Part shown: positions 9,969 to 21,483 of the stretch, in pieces
Layout: each line of letters begins with the position of its first letter
How positions within the stretch are numbered: position 1 is the stretch's first letter
Assembly (NCBI RefSeq): GCF_900199215.1
Contig: NZ_FZQA01000006.1
Location: 62,001-126,000, forward strand
Direction of reading: 5' to 3'
DNA length: 64,000 nucleotides
DNA from: Amphiplicatus metriothermophilus
GTDB lineage: Bacteria > Pseudomonadota > Alphaproteobacteria > Caulobacterales > Parvularculaceae
Program-made: the position numbers and the translations under genes
The notes under the pieces: model-generated
What the model saw: only the letters and a program-made list of their open reading frames with translations
Databases searched by the model: none
What the model was told of the DNA's origin: nothing

Positions 9969-10928
9969 ATGGGCGAAAGGGGGCGCGGGACGTGGGGCGT
10001 GGCGATGCGGTTTTCCGTGTTTGACACTCCGCTGGCAGGACCGATCGAGGCGCGTCTCGACAGCGCGGCGAAAGCCTTTCTCGACGGGGGCGGGCTCAGG
10101 GTGGATTTTTCCGAGCCCAAAGGCGAGCCGGCGCTGGTCGGTCCCGACTCCGTCTCCTGGCGCGTGTTCAAGAATCCCGTGTCGCTGTTCATCGGCGGGG
10201 TCGCGGCGGTCCTTCTCGAATTCGCCGAGCCGCGCGTGCGCTCGGGCGTGTGGGATCATTCGACCTTCCGGCAGGATCCGGTGACGCGGCTCAAGCGCAC
10301 GGGGCTCGCGGCGATGGTCACCGTCTATGGCGCGCGCAGCGTCGCCGAACAGATGATCGAGGGCGTCAACCGCCGCCATGCGCGCGTCGCCGGGGCGACG
10401 CCCTCGGGCGAGCCCTATTCGGCGACCGATCCCGAGCTTTTGCGCTGGGTGCAGGCGACCGCGAGCTACGGCTTTCTCGAAGCCTATTCGGCCTATGTGA
10501 GTCCCCTCACGGATGCGGATCGCAACCGTTATTACGCCGAAAGCCAGGCGTCGGCGGCGCTCTACGGGGCGGCCGGCGCGCCCGCCAGTCTCGACGAGCA
10601 GAAGGCGCTGTTCGCCCGAATGCTGCCGCGCCTCGAGCCGTCCGGCATCGTGTTCGAATTTTTGCAGATCATGAAGAAAGCGCCGGCGCTGCCGCAGCCG
10701 CTGCAATTGTCGCAGCATTCCTTCGTACGCGCGGCTGTGGACATCACGCCGCCGGAGGTGCGGGCGATCCTCGGCCTGGGCCGGCGTTACGGCCTGCGCC
10801 CGTTCGAGGCCCGCGTCGTGCGCCGGATGGGACGGCGCGCCGACCGCATCGTCCTCAGATCGGCGCCGGCGGCGCAGGCCTGCCGCCGGCTCGGCCTGCC
10901 CGAGGATTATCTCTATCGACCCTGTTAG
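9969..10928 (+). CDS. Oxygenase MpaB family protein (DUF2236)
   Basis: About 319-residue helical protein of the MpaB/latex-clearing-protein superfamily (DUF2236). It contains the conserved N-terminal [35 protein letters not shown] region, the [21 protein letters not shown] helix with its His, and [17 protein letters not shown]. Members are heme b-binding oxygenases or oxidases; the heme-ligand pattern cannot be fully assigned by eye. Start uncertain: ATG 9969 or 10005, neither with a strong ribosome site. It ends 68 bases before purL on the same strand. Substrate unknown. Confidence 0.8.
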   Translation: MGERGRGTWGVAMRFSVFDTPLAGPIEARLDSAAKAFLDGGGLRVDFSEPKGEPALVGPDSVSWRVFKNPVSLFIGGVAAVLLEFAEPRVRSGVWDHSTFRQDPVTRLKRTGLAAMVTVYGARSVAEQMIEGVNRRHARVAGATPSGEPYSATDPELLRWVQATASYGFLEAYSAYVSPLTDADRNRYYAESQASAALYGAAGAPASLDEQKALFARMLPRLEPSGIVFEFLQIMKKAPALPQPLQLSQHSFVRAAVDITPPEVRAILGLGRRYGLRPFEARVVRRMGRRADRIVLRSAPAAQACRRLGLPEDYLYRPC

Positions 10929-10996
10929 CGCAGGATTTGCGCGCGCGCCGCAACGGCCTTATGGAGGCGCCTGCCGCATCTCAACGGGCTTTCCCC

Positions 10997-13728
<2,732 letters not shown>

Positions 13729-13729
<1 letters not shown>

Positions 13730-14466
13730 TGCTTCTCCATCTCGCTTCCTGGCCCGAAGTCGAAGCATACCTTGAACGTTCGACGGGCGTCGTCGTGCCC
13801 ATCGGTTCGACCGAGCAGCACGGGCCGAACGGTCTTCTGGGAACGGACGCTCTGTGTCCGGAGATCATCGCGCGCGAGGCGGGCGAGGAGGCGGACTTTC
13901 TCGTCGCGCCGACCTTCAATGTCGGCATGGCGCAGCATCACATGGCCTTTCCGGGTTCGATCACCCTGCGCCCCTCGACCATGATCGCCGCGCTTCAGGA
14001 CTGGATCGCCTCGCTCGCCCGCGCCGGCTTCACGCGCATTTACTTTCTCAACGGGCATGGCGGGAACGTCGCGACCCTTCAGGCAGGGTTTTCCGAAAGC
14101 TATGCGGCGTGGTCGCTCCGGGGCGAGGCGTGCCCCTATCGCCTCAAGGCCGTCAACTGGTGGGATCTGCCGGGCGTTCAGGCCGTCTGCCGCGAACTGT
14201 TTCCGGTCGGCGACGGCGCGCATGCGACGGCCTCGGAAGTGTCCGTCACCTATTACGGCTATCCGCAGGCGGTCAAAACAGCGGACATGAGCCCGAAGAT
14301 CGCGCCGACCGGCTCCTTCGCCGACGCGGCGGACTATCGCGCGCGCTTTCCCGACGGGCGCATCGGCTCCGATCCCGCGCAGGCGAGCCCGGAGAAGGGC
14401 GCCAGGATCGTCGCCGCCGCAAAGGCCGCGCTCATCGGCGAGGTCCGCAAATTCTTCGGCGCGTAG
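13729..14466 (+). CDS. Creatininase family protein
   Basis: 245-residue creatininase-fold amidohydrolase. The metal-site motifs are clear: PIGSTEQHGPNG (Glu and His ligands, residues 25-36), LGTDAL (Asp), the NGHGGNVATLQ loop and the HATASEVS Glu. Family members include creatininase, formamide hydrolases of riboflavin/F420 synthesis and mycofactocin-related peptidases, so the substrate is open. Translation begins with GTG at 13729, sharing a base with the purL stop (TAGTG), so it is probably translated from the purL transcript. Nothing else in the neighbourhood points to creatine metabolism. Confidence 0.85.
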
Positions 14467-14495
14467 CGGGCGCCCCTTTCGCCGCCGCGCGCCCC

Positions 14496-16262
14496 TCAGG
14501 GCGATCTGATGCCGTCGACAAGCGCGCGTATGCGCGCGGGCGTCGGCGTCGTGAAGCGCGACACGGCGAACGCGACGATAAAATTGAGCGCCGTTCCGAC
14601 GACGCCGATCCCCTCCGGCGAGATGCCGAACAGCCAGTATTCCGGACTGTTCGTCGCGCCGAACCAGGGCGACTTGAAATAGGCGATATAGCCGATGGTG
14701 AAGACGAGACCGACGATCATGCCGGCGATCGCGCCCTCCCGGTTCACGTCCTTGAAAAAGATTCCCATCAGGATCGCCGGAAAGAGCGACGCGGCCGCCA
14801 AGCCGAAGGCGAGCGCCACGACCTGCGCCACGAAGCCGGGCGGATTGACGCCGAGATAGCCGGCGACGAGGATCGCGAAAATCGCCGCGCCGCGCGCCGC
14901 GACGAGTTCGCCCCGTTCGGACACGGACGGCAGGAACGTCTTCTTCAACAGGTCGTGGCTGATCGACGACGAGATGACGAGCAGAAGGCCCGCCGCCGTG
15001 GAAAGCGCCGCCGCGACGCCGCCGGCGGCGACAAGCGCGACGACCCATCCGGGCAGGCCGGCGATCTCCGGATTGGCGAGCACCATGATGTCCCTGTCGA
15101 CCTCGACCTCGTTCGCCGTCGCCGTCGGCGGGTTGGCGACCAGACGCTCCCCGCGGGGGCCGGCCTCGCCGGTGAAGACGGGCCTGCCTTCGATGGCGGG
15201 GCCGGCCGCATACTGAATTTTTCCGTCTTCGTTCTTGTCTACCCAGGCGATGAGGCCGATCCGTTCGAAAGTCCTGAAGAAGGACGGAACGCCGCCCGTC
15301 TTGGGCGGCGCGGCGTATTCGGCTCCATGGACCGTCTCGATGAAGTTGAGGCGCGCGAAGGCCCCGACCGCCGGCGCGGTGGTGTAAAGCAAGGCGATGA
15401 ACACAAGGGCGTAGCCGGCCGATTTGCGCGCGTCCGAGACTTTCGGCACGGTGAAGAAGCGAACGATGACGTGGGGAAGGCCGGCGGTGCCGACCATCAG
15501 CGCGAGCGTGATGGCGAAAACGTCGATCCTCGACTTCGCTCCTGTCGTATATTCGTCGAAACCGAGATCGACCAGGGTCGCGTCGAGCTTTTCGAGCACC
15601 GTCAATCCGGATCCGTCGGAAAGGGGCGCGCCGAGTCCGAGCTGAGGAATGGGATTGCCAGTCATCAGCATGGAAATGAAGACGGCCGGCGTCAGATAGG
15701 CGAAGATCAAGACGCAATACTGCGCGACCTGGGTGTAGGTGATCCCTTTCATGCCGCCCAGGGTCGCATAGACGAAAACGATCCCCATGCCGACGACGAC
15801 GCCCCAAGCGATGGGAATGTCGAGGAAGTGCGAGAAGACGACGCCGACGCCGCGCATCTGGCCGGCGATATAGGTGAACGAGATTGCAATGAGGCAGACG
15901 ACGGCCACGACCCGCGCCGCCTTCGAGTAATACCGCTCGCCGATGAAGTCCGGCACAGTGAACTGCCCGAACTTGCGCAAGTAAGGCGCGAGCAGCAGCG
16001 CGAGCAGCACATAGCCGCCGGTCCAGCCCATCAGATAGACCGATCCGTCATAGCCGGCGAAGGCGATGATGCCGGCCATCGAAATGAATGAGGCCGCGCT
16101 CATCCAGTCCGCGGCGGTGGCCATGCCGTTCGCTATGGGATGCACGCCCGCTCCGGCGACATAGAATTCCTTCGTGGTGCCGGCGCGCGACCAGATGGCG
16201 AGCCCGACATAAAGCGCGAAGGAAAGGCCGACGAACAGATAGGTGAGAGCCGTCGTGCTCAT
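14496..16262 (-). CDS. Sodium:solute symporter, VC_2705/ActP-like large subunit
   Basis: 588-residue member of the SSS family with about 13 hydrophobic spans. Early segments DWMSAASFISMAGIIAFAGYDG and IGERYYSKAARVVAVVCLIAISF, then GLPHVIVRFF and GGVAAALSTAAGLLLVISSSISHDLLK, are typical of the acetate/cation symporter group. A large extracytoplasmic loop (about residues 310-395) contains DKNEDGKIQY, an EF-hand-like calcium-binding pattern that this subfamily usually has. The ATG at 16262 overlaps the stop of the DUF4212 gene (ATGA), which matches the standard small-subunit/large-subunit pair. Probable substrate is a short carboxylate such as acetate; this is inferred from the family. Confidence 0.9.
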   Translation of the reverse strand: MSTTALTYLFVGLSFALYVGLAIWSRAGTTKEFYVAGAGVHPIANGMATAADWMSAASFISMAGIIAFAGYDGSVYLMGWTGGYVLLALLLAPYLRKFGQFTVPDFIGERYYSKAARVVAVVCLIAISFTYIAGQMRGVGVVFSHFLDIPIAWGVVVGMGIVFVYATLGGMKGITYTQVAQYCVLIFAYLTPAVFISMLMTGNPIPQLGLGAPLSDGSGLTVLEKLDATLVDLGFDEYTTGAKSRIDVFAITLALMVGTAGLPHVIVRFFTVPKVSDARKSAGYALVFIALLYTTAPAVGAFARLNFIETVHGAEYAAPPKTGGVPSFFRTFERIGLIAWVDKNEDGKIQYAAGPAIEGRPVFTGEAGPRGERLVANPPTATANEVEVDRDIMVLANPEIAGLPGWVVALVAAGGVAAALSTAAGLLLVISSSISHDLLKKTFLPSVSERGELVAARGAAIFAILVAGYLGVNPPGFVAQVVALAFGLAAASLFPAILMGIFFKDVNREGAIAGMIVGLVFTIGYIAYFKSPWFGATNSPEYWLFGISPEGIGVVGTALNFIVAFAVSRFTTPTPARIRALVDGIRSP

Positions 16263-16609
16263 CGCTTCGCCCCCTTCTGGGGCTCGAGGCCGAGCCGGCG
16301 TTCGATGGCGCGCATTCGGGCGGAATAGATGAAGATCAACGCCACGAAGACATAGATCGATCCCTGTTGCGCGAACCAGAAGCCGAGCGGAAAGCCGCCG
16401 AGCGCGACCTTGTTCAGAACGTCCACGAATAATATGCCCGCCCCGAACGAGACCGCGAACCAGATCGCCAGAAGCATTCCGAGAAGGCGGATGTTCTCGC
16501 GCCAATAGATCCGTCGCGTCTCGGCGCCGACTGCGCCGGCCGGCGCCGTTCCGGGCGGGTTCTCCGCGCTCGGAACGCCGTCTTTATCGGTCATCTGATC
16601 TTTCGTCAT
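16259..16609 (-). CDS. DUF4212 protein, small subunit of the sodium:solute symporter
   Basis: 116-residue protein with a polar 40-residue N-terminus, then two membrane spans (about residues 47-68 and 80-100) in the DUF4212 pattern: YWRENIRLLGMLLAIWFAVSFGAGILF, then GGFPLGFWFAQQGSIYVFVALIFIYSARM. These proteins are nearly always encoded just before a VC_2705-type symporter, as here with a four-base overlap. Start chosen at ATG 16609; ATG 16594 is an alternative. The 330 bases between this start and the next gene hold no gene or RNA I can recognise. Confidence 0.88.
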   Translation of the reverse strand: MTKDQMTDKDGVPSAENPPGTAPAGAVGAETRRIYWRENIRLLGMLLAIWFAVSFGAGILFVDVLNKVALGGFPLGFWFAQQGSIYVFVALIFIYSARMRAIERRLGLEPQKGAKR

Positions 16610-16942
16610 GGGCGCGCCCGCCCCCGATTGGTTTGCGCCGGCACTGTTTCCATCCCCTGGACCCAATCGCCGCCGTAGCGGCTTTTTCTGGCAGATGAAA
16701 GCGATCCGCCCCGGCGCGTCAATAAGCGGGCGATTGCGGCGATGTAAAGCCGGCGGGCGGCGGGGAAGGCAAGCGCGTATCGCTGGAAGATTCTTGCGCG
16801 GCGCGAGAATTCGCTCGGCGGCGCCAAACTGCGTTCAGTCGGCGAGCGTTGACGGCTTGTCGCCCCTCCGGCTTAATGCGCCATGCTTGCCGCGCTTTAT
16901 AACGACCGGCGCGAATGACTGCCTGAAAAAGCGGAGGCTGGC

Positions 16943-17224
16943 GTGATCGAGGTCAAGCAAACCAGCGACGGCGACCCGTTCGAGTTCGAGGCGACGATCC
17001 GCGAAGCAGGCGGCGAGAGCCGCCATCATGTGACGATGGGTCAAAAGACATGGAAAAAGCTGACTGGCGAGCGCCATACGCCTGAACGCTGCATCGAGGC
17101 GGCCTTCCGCTTTCTGCTCGATCGCGAGCCCAAGGAATCGATTCTCGGGAGGTTCGACGTCACGGTGATCTCGCGATACTTTCCTGAATTCGAACGCGAG
17201 CTGCCGCGCTATCTTTCGCAGTAA
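16943..17224 (+). CDS. Conserved hypothetical protein
   Basis: 93-residue soluble protein. It starts at GTG preceded by GGAGG at good spacing. Notable stretches are FEFEATIREAGGESRHHVTM, TGERHTPERCIEAAFRFLLDREPKESIL and ISRYFPEFERELPRYL. The pattern of a short beta meander followed by two helices is seen in small alphaproteobacterial proteins of unknown role. No signal peptide or membrane segment. It stands alone between a divergent symporter operon and a convergent esterase gene. I do not recognise a function. Confidence 0.65.
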   Translation: MIEVKQTSDGDPFEFEATIREAGGESRHHVTMGQKTWKKLTGERHTPERCIEAAFRFLLDREPKESILGRFDVTVISRYFPEFERELPRYLSQ

Positions 17225-17319
17225 TAGTCCCGGGGCCGTTTCACGGCGGTCTGATGATGGATCGCAAGGCCCGCGCTCTTGCGAATGACGCGGAAAGCTT
17301 TCGCGCGCGCCGCGCGACG

Positions 17320-18399
17320 TCAGCGGTCGGCGCGGGAGATCTGAAGGAATATCTCCATCATCGGACAGACCATGACATGCCCGTCGAAGACGGCGCCGAC
17401 GATCAGCGTGTCGTCCCAGACCGCGCCGACGCTCGATGCGTTTATGGCGCCGCTTGGATCGACGAAAACCTCGCCGACGTCGCCGGTCTCGGGATTGACC
17501 CGCGCGACATGGGACGGCGAGATCGCGCTCGGGTCTTCCGCGTGCTTAAGGAAATCGAAGACCTTCGGATGGCCGGCGACCCACAGCGCCCCGTCGCGCG
17601 CCACCTCGATGTTATCCGGCCCCGCGTCGAGGCGAACGACGGCGCGCCGGGATAGCGCGCCCGTATTCCGGTCGCGGTCATAGACGCTGATGCGGCGCCT
17701 GAGAAATTCCGCGACGTAGACCGTATCGCCGTCATGGGAGACGTTGATCCCGTTGGCGTAGGCCAGCCCCTTGCGAACGATCCCGTCGTTCTCGCCGTCG
17801 AAATAAACGACGCTGGAAAACGGAAGCGCGAGCCAGGCTTCGAGCGTTCCCATGAGTCCGCCTTCGAAGCCGCGGTCGTTGGTGGCGTAAAACTGGCGCG
17901 GCCCGACGGCGGCGACGTCGTTGGGCGAACGCATCGCTTCGAAGGCTACGGTTTCAAGATGCGTAAGCGAGCCGTCCTGCTCGACGCTGAAAATCTCAAC
18001 GGAATGTCCGCCCGACGCCGGGTGATTGACGACGAACAGCCGCTTTCGGCCGTCCGCGCCCCGCCACAGGCTGATTCCGTGCGGCTGAAAATCCGCCGGC
18101 CAGTCCGGCGAGACCTCGCGGACGGCGTAGTCGGCGGCGAGATCGAGCGCGAAAATCGCCCCCCGCTTCGGCCGGCCGGCGCGCGCCGCGCGTCTGTCGG
18201 TCGCCGATATGTAAGCGAGCTGCGCCTCCGGGTCGATGGTCACGTCCTCCGTGCCCGGAGAAACGTCGACGCGCGTGCAACGGTCCGCCAGCCGGGGCTC
18301 GAGGTTGAGCAGCAGTCCCGATGCCGAGACGAGGTTCGAGATGAAATAGGCGAGCAACGCGACGCCCGCCGCGACGACGATCCAGATGATTGTCCGCAT
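17320..18399 (-). CDS. PON-like arylesterase/lactonase (six-bladed propeller)
   Basis: 359-residue protein. An N-terminal membrane anchor (MRTIIWIVVAAGVALLAYFI) precedes a propeller of the paraoxonase/SMP-30 group. The calcium-site and active-site segments are recognisable: GTEDVTIDP (Glu/Asp), FQPHGISLW (His), MRSPNDVAAV (Asn/Asp), FYATNDRGF and AGPDNIEV (Asp/Asn). Paraoxonase relatives hydrolyse lactones and aryl esters in the periplasm or at the membrane, with one catalytic and one structural Ca2+. The anchor resembles the retained leader of PON1. Length matches PON proteins (about 355 residues). Single-gene unit; convergent with the small gene at 16.9 kb. Confidence 0.83.
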   Translation of the reverse strand: MRTIIWIVVAAGVALLAYFISNLVSASGLLLNLEPRLADRCTRVDVSPGTEDVTIDPEAQLAYISATDRRAARAGRPKRGAIFALDLAADYAVREVSPDWPADFQPHGISLWRGADGRKRLFVVNHPASGGHSVEIFSVEQDGSLTHLETVAFEAMRSPNDVAAVGPRQFYATNDRGFEGGLMGTLEAWLALPFSSVVYFDGENDGIVRKGLAYANGINVSHDGDTVYVAEFLRRRISVYDRDRNTGALSRRAVVRLDAGPDNIEVARDGALWVAGHPKVFDFLKHAEDPSAISPSHVARVNPETGDVGEVFVDPSGAINASSVGAVWDDTLIVGAVFDGHVMVCPMMEIFLQISRADR

Positions 18400-18598
18400 T
18401 GAACGGCCCGCGATCCGCTCCGCGCATGGTCTCAGAACGGCGCGCGCCGCGCAATCGGCCCCGAATGCTGCATTGCGGAAGACGGGGGCTCGGCGCAAGG
18501 GGCGCGCATCTGCCGCCTGCGCTTGCAAGCGCAGGCGCAATCGCTAAGGTCGGCGCGGGTTTTAACGCGCGCGAGGCGCATCGAAAGGGAGAAGTGGG

Positions 18599-18895
18599 AT
18601 GGCCGTTAACGGCAAATGGAATCTCGTCATCAAGACGCCCATGGGCGATCAGCAGGCCGTGCTTTCTCTCAGCCAGGAAGGGGACGCGCTCAACGGCGAA
18701 ATGTCCGGGGCGATGGGCTCGGTCCCGATCCAGAACGGCCGGGTGGAGGGCGAGTCCCTCAAGTGGAGCGCTGCGGTGACCTCTCCCATGCCGATCACGC
18801 TCGAATTTGACGGCAAGCTCGACGGCGGGAATATTGCGGGGAATGTGAAGCTGGGCGCGTTCGGCTCCTCCACCTTCAGCGGGACGCCCGCCTGA
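18599..18895 (+). CDS. Small conserved protein of unknown function
   Basis: 98-residue protein starting at ATG with GGGAGAAG upstream. The sequence MAVNGKWNLVIKTPMGDQQA, then LSQEGDALNGEMSGAMG, GRVEGESLKWSAAVTSPMPI and LDGGNIAGNVKLGAFGSS, forms a regular series of short beta strands with G-x-G turns, like a small lipocalin-type barrel. I recognise it as a recurrent uncharacterised bacterial family. It has no signal peptide. The DUF885 gene follows 19 bases later on the same strand, suggesting co-transcription. Confidence 0.72.
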   Translation: MAVNGKWNLVIKTPMGDQQAVLSLSQEGDALNGEMSGAMGSVPIQNGRVEGESLKWSAAVTSPMPITLEFDGKLDGGNIAGNVKLGAFGSSTFSGTPA

Positions 18896-18914
18896 CGGGC
18901 GCAAGCGAGGTCCC

Positions 18915-20231
18915 ATGAATCTACGGCGCGTCGCCTTTGCGGCCGTCGCGGCGTGCGCGGTCGCCGCGTGCGACGGCGAGCGCGGCGAAAAGGCGCCGTC
19001 TGCGGCGGCGGCCGACCCGGTCGACGAGGTTGCGGAAGGCTTCGTCAGGCTGGCGCTCAGCCTTGGCCGGCACGACAAGGATTACGTGGACGCCTATCAC
19101 GGTCCGCCTGAATGGGCTGAGGCGGCTGCGGCCGAACAGCGCTCCCTGGAGGAGCTCGCCGCCGAGGCGCGCCGGCTGCAAACGCGGCTCGAGACGCTCG
19201 CGTCCAATGAAGGCGACAGTGCGCGTCTTCGCATACTGGACCGACAGCTGACGGCCGCGCTCGCGCGCATCCGCATGACGCAAGGGGAGCGGTTGTCCTT
19301 CGACGAAGAGACCCGGCTCATTTACGACGCCGTCGCGCCGCAATACGACCTCGCTGCGTTTGACGCCGTCCTCGCCGAGATCGACGCGCTGCTGCCGGGC
19401 GAGGCGCCGCTGCATGAGCGGGTCGAGGCGTTCCGCAATTCGCTCGCCGTTCCTCCGGAGCGGATGCAGGCCGTGTTCGACGCGGCCATCGCCGAATGCC
19501 GGCGGCGCACGCTCGCGCATTTCGACCTGCCGGAGAACGAGCGGTTTCGACTGGAATTCGTCAACGACAAGCCGTGGAGCGGCTACAACTGGTATCAGGG
19601 CGATTACGAGAGCCTTATCCAGATCAACACCGATCTGCCGATCGTCATCGACCGCGCCGTCGATCTCGGCTGCCATGAAGGATATCCAGGCCACCATACC
19701 TGGAGTTCGTTGATGGAGCGCGAGCTGCTCAAGGGGGAAGGGTGGATCGAATATTCCGTCTACCCGCTGTTCAGCCCGAAATCCGTGATTGCGGAAGGAT
19801 CGGCGAATTACGGAATCGAGCTCGCCTTTCCGGGCGAGGAAAAGATCGCCTTCGAAAGGGACGTGCTGTTTCCGCTCGCCGGGCTCGATCCCGCGAAAGC
19901 CGAGACTTTCGACAGACTCAATAATCTGCGGCGTAAACTATCGCATGCGGACAATTACGTCGCGCGCGAATATCTCGACGGGCGCATCGACAAGGAGGAA
20001 GCCGTCGCGTTGCTGATGAAGTACAAGCTTTCGAGTCGCGAGCGGGCCGAACAGCGCGTGCGGTTCATCGAGACCTATCGCGGCTATGTCGTCAACTACA
20101 ATCTCGGCCGCGATCTTGTCGAAGCCTATGTTGAGCGCGCCGCCGCGCAAGGCCGCGACAGGTGGGATACGTTCGGTCATCTGCTGACGACGCCCCTCTC
20201 GGCCTCCGATCTTGCGCAAGAGACGCAATGA
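18915..20231 (+). CDS. DUF885 family lipoprotein (putative metallopeptidase)
   Basis: 438 residues. The N-terminus is a lipoprotein signal with cysteine in VAACDG (residue 19). The core carries HEGYPGHHTW, the hallmark HExxxGHH motif of DUF885 proteins, and the downstream VIAEGSANYGIELAF segment with a conserved Glu. This arrangement suggests a zinc-dependent peptidase of the extracytoplasmic space, but activity for most members is not established. Its length is shorter than the usual 550-600 residues of DUF885 proteins; it appears complete, with a compact N-terminal half. ATGA overlap links it to the PepSY gene. Confidence 0.85.
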   Translation: MNLRRVAFAAVAACAVAACDGERGEKAPSAAAADPVDEVAEGFVRLALSLGRHDKDYVDAYHGPPEWAEAAAAEQRSLEELAAEARRLQTRLETLASNEGDSARLRILDRQLTAALARIRMTQGERLSFDEETRLIYDAVAPQYDLAAFDAVLAEIDALLPGEAPLHERVEAFRNSLAVPPERMQAVFDAAIAECRRRTLAHFDLPENERFRLEFVNDKPWSGYNWYQGDYESLIQINTDLPIVIDRAVDLGCHEGYPGHHTWSSLMERELLKGEGWIEYSVYPLFSPKSVIAEGSANYGIELAFPGEEKIAFERDVLFPLAGLDPAKAETFDRLNNLRRKLSHADNYVAREYLDGRIDKEEAVALLMKYKLSSRERAEQRVRFIETYRGYVVNYNLGRDLVEAYVERAAAQGRDRWDTFGHLLTTPLSASDLAQETQ

Positions 20232-20929
20232 AGCGGGCCGCCGCGCTGAAGGCTGTCGGGCTGGGACTCGGCGCTCTGGCCGGCGCGCTGACGATCATAT
20301 GGCTTGCAAGCGGCGCGGCGCTGAGTCTGCTGCCCGCGGACTCCGTGAGCGGGCTCGCGCGGGCGCAGGCGAGTTTTCCGGCGGAACTTGAAACCCGCAG
20401 CTACGCCAATCCCGGCGGGATCGTCGCCCAGGCGCCCGGCGCGACAGAACTGCGCCTCAAGCGTTTTCTCGACCGCGTCGTCTATCAGGCGCGCGGCAGC
20501 GGGGCGGACGCGCTGTTCGACGCCGTCACCGGCGAGCGGTTGTCTCCGCTTTCCGAGGATCTGGTCCGCCAGGTCGCGACGCGCGACTATGTCGGCCCGG
20601 GAGCCCTCGAAACGCTTGAGCGGATCGACGCCGCCGCCGCGCTTCCGGGGCTGCCCGCGCCCTTGTGGCGCGCGCGGTTCGACGACGGTCTCGACACGCA
20701 GCTCTTCATCTCGCCCTTCACCGGCGAGGTCGTGGCGCGGCGCAATCGCCTGACCCGACTCCATGAAACCCTGCGCGCCTGGCATCTTTTGGGCGCGAAC
20801 GGACGCGGCGCATTCGCGCTTTCGCTGGCGGCGATCGGCGTGTTGTCGCTCGCGTTGAGCGGGGCGGTCGCGCTCGGCGTCAGCGCCTGGATGGGCGCTC
20901 GGCGGCGCGCGAAGCCGGCGAAAAAATAA
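20228..20929 (+). CDS. PepSY-domain membrane protein
   Basis: 233-residue protein with an N-terminal span (GLGLGALAGALTIIWLASGAALSLL) and a C-terminal span (ALSLAAIGVLSLALSGAVALGVSAWM), with an extracytoplasmic PepSY-type module between: ALFDAVTGERLSPLSEDLVRQVA and the repeat-like TQLFISPFTGEVVARRNRLTRLHETLRAWH. The FDxxTGE... strand followed by RxxRxxH...H is the signature of PepSY-TM proteins, some of which are linked to siderophore iron reduction or peptidase inhibition. ATG 20228 overlaps the DUF885 stop, so coupling with a putative peptidase is notable, since PepSY domains can act as protease inhibitors. Confidence 0.75.
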   Translation: MKRAAALKAVGLGLGALAGALTIIWLASGAALSLLPADSVSGLARAQASFPAELETRSYANPGGIVAQAPGATELRLKRFLDRVVYQARGSGADALFDAVTGERLSPLSEDLVRQVATRDYVGPGALETLERIDAAAALPGLPAPLWRARFDDGLDTQLFISPFTGEVVARRNRLTRLHETLRAWHLLGANGRGAFALSLAAIGVLSLALSGAVALGVSAWMGARRRAKPAKK

Positions 20930-20931
20930 AA

Positions 20932-20957
20932 CGCGCAAGAGGGTTCTTGCGCGCTTT
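20932..20957 (+). terminator. Rho-independent terminator candidate after the DUF885-PepSY pair
   Basis: Perfect nine-base stem CGCGCAAGA / TCTTGCGCG (20932-20940 and 20945-20953) with loop GGGT, two bases after the PepSY stop. It is followed by CTTT rather than a long T run, so it is of moderate strength. It lies between convergent genes and could serve both. Confidence 0.6.
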
Positions 20958-21003
20958 GCTGTTCCCGACGAGGTTCGCGGGGAAAAGTCCGCCCGGCGGT
21001 CTT

Positions 21004-21348
21004 TCAGAAGGCCAGATAAACCGGCTCGGGGCCGGTCTGCTTGGCGGCGGTCTTCTTCTCGGGTTCTTTCGCAGGGGTCTTGCCTTGCCGCTGCTCCTTG
21101 CACTCCTGATCGTTCGGAGCCGCGGAGGGGCGGACGGTCGCGTCGGCGCCGCCGGCAAGCTCCGAGGAGACGGCTTTCAAACCGATGACACGGGCAAGCT
21201 TCTCGAACAGGCTGAGCTTATCGTTCTCCGAGGCCGCGGACGACGTTTCGCTGTTCACGCTCCAGGAAGAAGCGCCGAGTCCCGGCGCGGCTAGCGCCGG
21301 GCCGGTCATCAGCATCAGCGCCGCGACGGGAATCAGAATTCTGGGCAT
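21004..21348 (-). CDS. Secreted small protein of unknown function
   Basis: 114-residue protein with a clear Sec signal peptide (MPRILIPVAALMLMTGPALA, cleavage after ALA near residue 20) and a strong ribosome site (AGGGAGGG, four bases before the ATG). The mature part contains SENDKLSLFEKLARVIGLKAV, then a Lys/Glu/Pro-rich tail (KTPAKEPEKKTAAKQT) with a single cysteine. No known domain seen. The low-complexity charged tail suggests a flexible periplasmic protein. Monocistronic. Confidence 0.65.
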   Translation of the reverse strand: MPRILIPVAALMLMTGPALAAPGLGASSWSVNSETSSAASENDKLSLFEKLARVIGLKAVSSELAGGADATVRPSAAPNDQECKEQRQGKTPAKEPEKKTAAKQTGPEPVYLAF

Positions 21349-21483
21349 ATTACCCTCCCTGAAGACCGACTATGCGCATGCGCGGCAAGCCGGGGCAAGA
21401 CTTTCTGCGACGAACCGAGCCCTCTCGTCGGCAGACCGGGCGTTTTCCGCGACGGACGGCGCCTCCCGCCGGCCGATTCGCGG

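Noticed and set aside
10250-10996. Upstream extension of the purL frame through the MpaB-like gene
   Set aside because: The extra sequence is Arg/Gly-rich and out of frame with the real gene there; PurL starts at the conserved [11 protein letters not shown].
16610-16942. Possible RNA gene or riboswitch in the gap upstream of DUF4212
   Set aside because: No tRNA-like cloverleaf, conserved aptamer core or terminator could be recognised.
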